Shown: positions 60,011 to 64,000 of the stretch, piece by piece | Position numbering within the stretch: the stretch's first letter is position 1 | Layout: every line of letters starts with the position of its first letter | Origin: Agaribacterium haliotis | GTDB lineage: Bacteria > Pseudomonadota > Gammaproteobacteria > Pseudomonadales > Cellvibrionaceae | Assembly: GCF_002312815.1 (NCBI RefSeq) | Contig: NZ_NKQJ01000011.1 | Span: forward strand, 143,040-207,039 | Reading direction: 5' to 3' | DNA: 64,000 bases | Translations under genes and position numbers: made by a program | Notes under the pieces: model-generated | Told to the model about the DNA's origin: nothing | Database searches by the model: none | The model's input: the letters and a program-made list of their open reading frames with translations, nothing else

Positions 60011-61492
60011 ATGAAAAAAAATACATTGATGGTTCAGGGCACCACATCGGATGCAGGTAAAAGTGTTTTGGTTGCTGGCCTGTGCCGTATGTTGGCAAAT
60101 CGAGGGGTGAAGGTTGCGCCGTTTAAACCGCAGAATATGGCCTTAAACAGTGCGGTGACCAGCGATGGCGGTGAAATAGGTCGGGCGCAAGCCCTGCAAG
60201 CTCAGGCCTGCCGCATAGATACGCTAAGTGATATGAATCCGATCCTGCTAAAGCCCAGCAGCGATACAGGAGCCCAGGTAATTGTTCAGGGTCGCGCCCT
60301 GAGTTCGATGGAAGCCGGGGCTTATCACGATTATAAAAAAGTAGCGATGCGGGCCGTGCTCGATTCGCATCAGCGTTTAAGTGCTGCCTGTGATGTGCTT
60401 GTCGTCGAGGGAGCTGGTAGCCCAGCAGAAATCAACTTGCGCGAAGGCGACATCGCCAATATGGGTTTTGCTGAAGCCGTTGATTGCCCTGTAATTTTAA
60501 TTGCTGACATCGATAAAGGCGGGGTGTTTGCTCACATCGTGGGTACGCTGGCGCTGTTGAGTGAAAGTGAGCAGGCGCGAGTAGTGGGTTTTGTTATTAA
60601 TCGTTTTCGCGGCGAGAGGGCATTATTACAAAGTGGTTTAGATTGGCTGGAGGCAAAAACCGGCAAGCCGGTTCTGGCTGTGCTGCCGTATTTACAGAAC
60701 TTCTACCTCGACGCGGAAGATGCGATTGAAAGCCAGCAATGCGATGCTGAGCAAGCTCAACTAAAAGTGGTTGTGCCCGTGTATTCACGCATCAGCAATC
60801 ACACTGATCTGGATGCTTTGCGCCTTCACCCCGGCGTCGACTTGCAATGGTTTGGCCCGGGCCAAACTCCACCGCCTAGTGATTTGATTATTTTGCCCGG
60901 AAGCAAGAACGTGAGGGCGGATATGGCGTGGTTGGAAAAATATGCCTGGCCCGACTATATCGCCCGCCACTTGCGTTATGGTGGCAAGTTGCTTGGTATC
61001 TGCGGTGGCTTTCAGATGCTTGGCAAGCATATCAGCGACCCTTTAGGTATCGAGCAGCAGGCAGGCAGCTGTGATGCGCTGGGCCTGGTTGATATGCATA
61101 CCGAGCTTCGCCCACACAAACAATTAAAGCGCTGCACTGCTAGCTTGGCTTTGTTGGGGCAGCGCGCGCAGTGTTCCGGGTACGAGATTCACTGCGGTCA
61201 AACAAGCATCGATGGCGACTATGAAGCCCTGCTTGAGTTAAGTGACGGCCGCAAGGAAGGTTTTATCTCAAGTGATGGTCAAGTGGCCGGCACCTACCTA
61301 CACGGCATATTTGATCAGGCTCCGGCGAGAGATTTACTGCTGCGCTGGGCGGGCTTGTCCAGCTTACCTGAGGTTTGCGACCTGAATCAGCACCGTGAGC
61401 AGCAGTTAGAGCGTCTGGCGGCCGCGCTTGAAAAAGAGCTGGATTGGGCTAAGTTTAGCGACGTGCTGAACAGGATGGAAAGCAAACTTTGA
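60011..61492 (+). CDS. cobQ: Cobyric acid synthase
   Basis: A 493-aa amidotransferase that amidates the corrin ring in adenosylcobalamin synthesis. The N-terminal dethiobiotin-synthetase-like ATP domain starts [12 protein letters not shown]; the C-terminal class I glutaminase has its Cys in [10 protein letters not shown] and His in YLHGIFD. No other cob genes and no recognisable cobalamin riboswitch flank it. Confidence 0.95.
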   Translation: MKKNTLMVQGTTSDAGKSVLVAGLCRMLANRGVKVAPFKPQNMALNSAVTSDGGEIGRAQALQAQACRIDTLSDMNPILLKPSSDTGAQVIVQGRALSSMEAGAYHDYKKVAMRAVLDSHQRLSAACDVLVVEGAGSPAEINLREGDIANMGFAEAVDCPVILIADIDKGGVFAHIVGTLALLSESEQARVVGFVINRFRGERALLQSGLDWLEAKTGKPVLAVLPYLQNFYLDAEDAIESQQCDAEQAQLKVVVPVYSRISNHTDLDALRLHPGVDLQWFGPGQTPPPSDLIILPGSKNVRADMAWLEKYAWPDYIARHLRYGGKLLGICGGFQMLGKHISDPLGIEQQAGSCDALGLVDMHTELRPHKQLKRCTASLALLGQRAQCSGYEIHCGQTSIDGDYEALLELSDGRKEGFISSDGQVAGTYLHGIFDQAPARDLLLRWAGLSSLPEVCDLNQHREQQLERLAAALEKELDWAKFSDVLNRMESKL

Positions 61493-61520
61493 TTGGCGTC
61501 GAAATTTTTTGTTCTGGCGC

Positions 61521-61548
61521 TTGTTGAATCTTAATCAACTTGTATACA
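61521..61548 (+). promoter_or_regulatory. Putative sigma-70 promoter of the coiled-coil gene
   Basis: TTGTTG (61521-61526) and TATACA (61543-61548) are separated by 16 bp. This gives a leader of about 170 nt before the ATG at 61725. Confidence 0.5.
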
Positions 61549-61559
61549 ATCTCCGCCCA

Positions 61560-61724
61560 AATACATACTTTTGTATGGTAATAGAGCTGCCGGTGTAGAA
61601 GCAGCCCCGAACCCAGCCGAGTATCTTCAGGTCAACGACGACCGCTCTCTCCCCTCTATGCCAAGGTCAGGCGAGCCGGATATGGATGCTGGGTTGCTAA
61701 GTTAGTGCTCAGAAAGGCAGTTTC
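61560..61724 (+). other. Long structured leader before the coiled-coil gene
   Basis: It contains hairpin CATAC-TTTT-GTATG (61564-61577) and an 8-bp long-range pair AACCCAGC/GCTGGGTT (about 61611-61618 with 61688-61695) enclosing about 70 nt. No known riboswitch consensus is recognised. Confidence 0.4.
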
Positions 61725-62633
61725 ATGAAAATCAGAACAGTTAGTTTATTGGCGCTCTTATCTCTGAGCGCCCCCATTGTGACCGCGCAGTCTGCGGACA
61801 TTATGCAAAGCCTCACCCAAAGTAACGTCAATCTCGAGCAGCAGATTTCTGCAAATCAGCAGGAGATTGAGAAATACAAGGCTAAGGCCGACGCCGCGCT
61901 CGCCGACCTGGACGCATCAAAGCAAGAGCTGGAACGCGCCGTTGACGACCAGCGCCGTGCAAAAGCGACCTACCGCACTCAGCCAACCGCTGAAAACAAG
62001 CGTGCCGTTGATCGTGCTGATGGCGCCTTTAATCTCGCCGAGCGCAAACTTGCATCGCTGCAGAAACGTGCGGATTACGCAAACTCAAAAGTTGATGAGT
62101 TGAACAAGGCGAGCCTCGCTGCCCAGGCTGAAATTGAAGCGAATCAGCGATCTATTATTGAAATTGAAAAAGCGCTAGACAACAAAAAGCGTATGGAGCA
62201 GCAAGCCAAACGCGAACAGGCACGAGCAAAAGCAGAGGCGCTGGCAAGTGCCGAGGCCGCAAAAAAACAGGCACCTAGCCCGGAGCCGGAGCCAGAACCA
62301 AGCCTGAGTATTGAAGCTGAAGAAGCCCAGGCGCGCCTAGCCGAGTTGGAAAGCTATTTAACATCCGGTGTGAAAGAGCGAGGCAAACTAACCCGTTTAA
62401 AAGGCTCGGCAGGTAGCAATAGTTTTCGCTTTGAGCACCTCGGTGGAGAAATATATCGAGCCGAGACAAAACTCGATGCCGGTGAGCACAAAGTTAAAGT
62501 CGGCCGCAGTTTATTCAAGGTGGTGATTGAGGAAGAATACGCCGGCGAGGCCTATACGTTCTACTACGATCATCGCAACGAGCGCAAAGCGCGATTGATG
62601 ACGTTTAGAAGTGTTTTGTTGGTTAAAGAGTAA
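61725..62633 (+). CDS. Periplasmic coiled-coil protein, paralogue of 26178-27029
   Basis: A 302-aa protein: signal peptide (1-21, VTAQS), a long coiled coil (about 28-190, Ala/Glu/Lys/Gln rich), an acidic Pro-Glu stretch (about 186-195), and a globular C-terminal domain (about 225-302; HLGGEIYRAETKLDAGEHK ... YTFYYDHRNERKARL). The C-terminal domain aligns by eye with that of the protein near 26.5 kb: LGxxxY, AGxH, then YxFxxD. No known family is recognised. Confidence 0.82.
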   Translation: MKIRTVSLLALLSLSAPIVTAQSADIMQSLTQSNVNLEQQISANQQEIEKYKAKADAALADLDASKQELERAVDDQRRAKATYRTQPTAENKRAVDRADGAFNLAERKLASLQKRADYANSKVDELNKASLAAQAEIEANQRSIIEIEKALDNKKRMEQQAKREQARAKAEALASAEAAKKQAPSPEPEPEPSLSIEAEEAQARLAELESYLTSGVKERGKLTRLKGSAGSNSFRFEHLGGEIYRAETKLDAGEHKVKVGRSLFKVVIEEEYAGEAYTFYYDHRNERKARLMTFRSVLLVKE

Positions 62634-62712
62634 ACCTGAAATGCGCTTAATGTCGGCCGAGCTTGCTATTTAAAACTGCAGCGAAGGCCGGCGTTGCAGT
62701 AAGGCGACATTA

Positions 62713-63939
62713 ATGAGTAGTAAAAAAATTCACGTCTCTGAATTGCGCCCCGGCATGTATGTCAGCAAGCTTGACCGAGACTGGCTCGATACACCTTTTG
62801 TCATGCAGGGTCTATTGATTGAAAGCCGTGAAGACATTGAAATTTTGTCTGAATATTGTGAGCACCTCTGGATTGATGTTAACCCAAGCCAGCAGCAGCT
62901 CAACAGTTCGCCGGTTAAGGCCGCTGTCAGTATTGCTCCCAAGGTAGCACCGCCCTATAAAACCGAAATAAAGGAAGAGCATCGCCGGGTTTCTAAGACC
63001 TTTAAGCACGCGCGGGAATTGACCAGTTCGCTGCTTGATGAAGTGCGCTTAGGCGCAGCTATCGATACCAACAACGCCAAAGATACAGTTAACGGCTGTG
63101 TTGAGAGCGTATTGCGTCACCCCGATGCGATGATGTGGATGTCGAAGATTCGCGAAGCGCGGGAATACACTTCCGATCACTGTTTAAACGTCTGCGTTAT
63201 TTCTGTAGCTTTTGGCCGGCATCTCGGTTATTCAGAAGAAAAGCTTCAGCAGCTCGGCTTGTGTGGTTTGTTGCACGATGTTGGCAAAATGCGTGTGCCT
63301 GTCGAAATTATTGATAAACCCGCAGCTTTAACTCCGAAAGAATACAACCTGATTAAAGCGCACACGGTGCATGGCCGCAACATGCTGCTAGAGGCAAAAA
63401 ATATTTATGCCGGTGCGATTGATGTTGCGTATAGCCACCATGAGCGCGTGGATGGCCAAGGTTATCCTCGCAAGTTAAAAGCCTCAGATATCAGTCGCTT
63501 TTCGAAAATTATTGCAATTGTTGATGCCTACGATGCAATGACAGCCGATAGGGTTTATTCGCCAGCAAAAACGAGTACTGAAGCTTTAAAAATTATTTAT
63601 TCAGAGCGGGGCAAGCAGTTTGATGATCAGCTTGCGCTTGAGTTTATTCAGACGATAGGCCTATACCCGGCGGGATCTCTTGTTGAGCTGTATTCAGGGC
63701 AAATCGCTTTTGTTGTTGAAACCAATCAGCTCCGGCGCCACTTGCCCAAGGTGATTCTGATGCTCGATAAAGATAAAAAGCCATACAAGCAGGAAAAACT
63801 GCTTGATTTATCTTTTATTGAGAGCGGCGAATTAGCTCATGACAAGCTTATTAAGCAGGTTTGGGTTGATGGAAGCTTTGGTTTGAGTATACGAGATTAT
63901 CAAAAACGCGGTTTAGTATTAAAACGCGGTTTCGCATAA
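62713..63939 (+). CDS. HD-GYP domain protein, c-di-GMP phosphodiesterase
   Basis: A 408-aa protein with an N-terminal DUF3391 domain (about 4-125; VSELRPGMYVSKLDRDW) and an HD-GYP domain (about 140-320). LLHDVGKMRVP has the HD pair, and HHERVDGQGYP is the GYP motif, so it should hydrolyse c-di-GMP. It follows the coiled-coil gene by 79 bp. It is complete; 60 bp of the window remain. Confidence 0.95.
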   Translation: MSSKKIHVSELRPGMYVSKLDRDWLDTPFVMQGLLIESREDIEILSEYCEHLWIDVNPSQQQLNSSPVKAAVSIAPKVAPPYKTEIKEEHRRVSKTFKHARELTSSLLDEVRLGAAIDTNNAKDTVNGCVESVLRHPDAMMWMSKIREAREYTSDHCLNVCVISVAFGRHLGYSEEKLQQLGLCGLLHDVGKMRVPVEIIDKPAALTPKEYNLIKAHTVHGRNMLLEAKNIYAGAIDVAYSHHERVDGQGYPRKLKASDISRFSKIIAIVDAYDAMTADRVYSPAKTSTEALKIIYSERGKQFDDQLALEFIQTIGLYPAGSLVELYSGQIAFVVETNQLRRHLPKVILMLDKDKKPYKQEKLLDLSFIESGELAHDKLIKQVWVDGSFGLSIRDYQKRGLVLKRGFA

Positions 63940-64000
63940 TAAGTGCAATTGGTAATTGAGAAGCCAGCTGATAGAGTCTGCGCTTCTCCCGACCAAGAGA

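Overview
The window looks like chromosome of a free-living, probably marine, gammaproteobacterium near Pseudomonas and the Cellvibrionales. This rests on conserved neighbourhoods (hisB-hisH-hisA-hisF; gpmI-envC-ctpA-yibQ facing yibN-grxC-secB; serA, rpiA, ilvA) and on many outer-membrane proteins; the order-level placement is inference. I recognised no tRNA, rRNA, IS element or CRISPR array. The left end (1-509) has no convincing gene but is full of inverted repeats.

Layout. 0.5-4 kb: a 44-aa membrane peptide, the histidine genes (interrupted between hisH and hisA by a large structured repeat), a strong bidirectional terminator and a DUF6316-like gene. 4.4-9.5 kb: a minus-strand envelope operon gpmI-envC-ctpA-yibQ. 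9.9-13.5 kb: yibN-like, grxC, secB, a His/Arg-rich secreted protein, a retropepsin-like lipoprotein and a lipase-like hydrolase. 13.5-22.6 kb: serA, rpiA and ilvA, with an AT-richer five-gene accessory island (14985-19997) between serA and rpiA. The island starts with a DUF4123 protein (a type VI secretion adaptor family) followed by four proteins I cannot place. There is no VgrG, Hcp or PAAR gene, so it reads as an orphan secretion-effector cassette and is the best candidate for something undescribed.

22.6-39.6 kb: a second copy of the structured repeat, an SMP-30-like lipoprotein, a PstS-like protein with a porin, a coiled-coil protein followed by a chalcone-isomerase-like/TonB fusion, a 57-aa membrane peptide, GlcNAc catabolism genes (nagA, a BadF-type kinase), outer-membrane phospholipase A, an AraC regulator coupled to a POTRA-less Omp85-like barrel, an LpxC-like deacetylase away from the usual cell-division cluster, an OmpW-like barrel, NhaD, an orphan GAF histidine kinase and an APH-fold protein lacking its catalytic Asp.

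39.8-47.4 kb: a tightly overlapping seven-gene membrane/MoxR cluster (membrane protein, RDD, SpoIIM-like, DUF4129, DUF4350, MoxR, DUF58), then a diguanylate cyclase. 49.4-57.1 kb: a nearly complete mevalonate operon (diphosphomevalonate decarboxylase, phosphomevalonate kinase, class II HMG-CoA reductase, mevalonate kinase, type I IPP isomerase, HMG-CoA synthase, farnesyl diphosphate synthase). It covers acetoacetyl-CoA to FPP and lacks only the thiolase; this is unusual because gammaproteobacteria normally use the MEP route. 57.1-64 kb: a second POTRA-less barrel, an unknown protein, an OmpA-like lipoprotein, cobQ, a paralogue of the earlier coiled-coil protein behind a long structured leader, and an HD-GYP protein.
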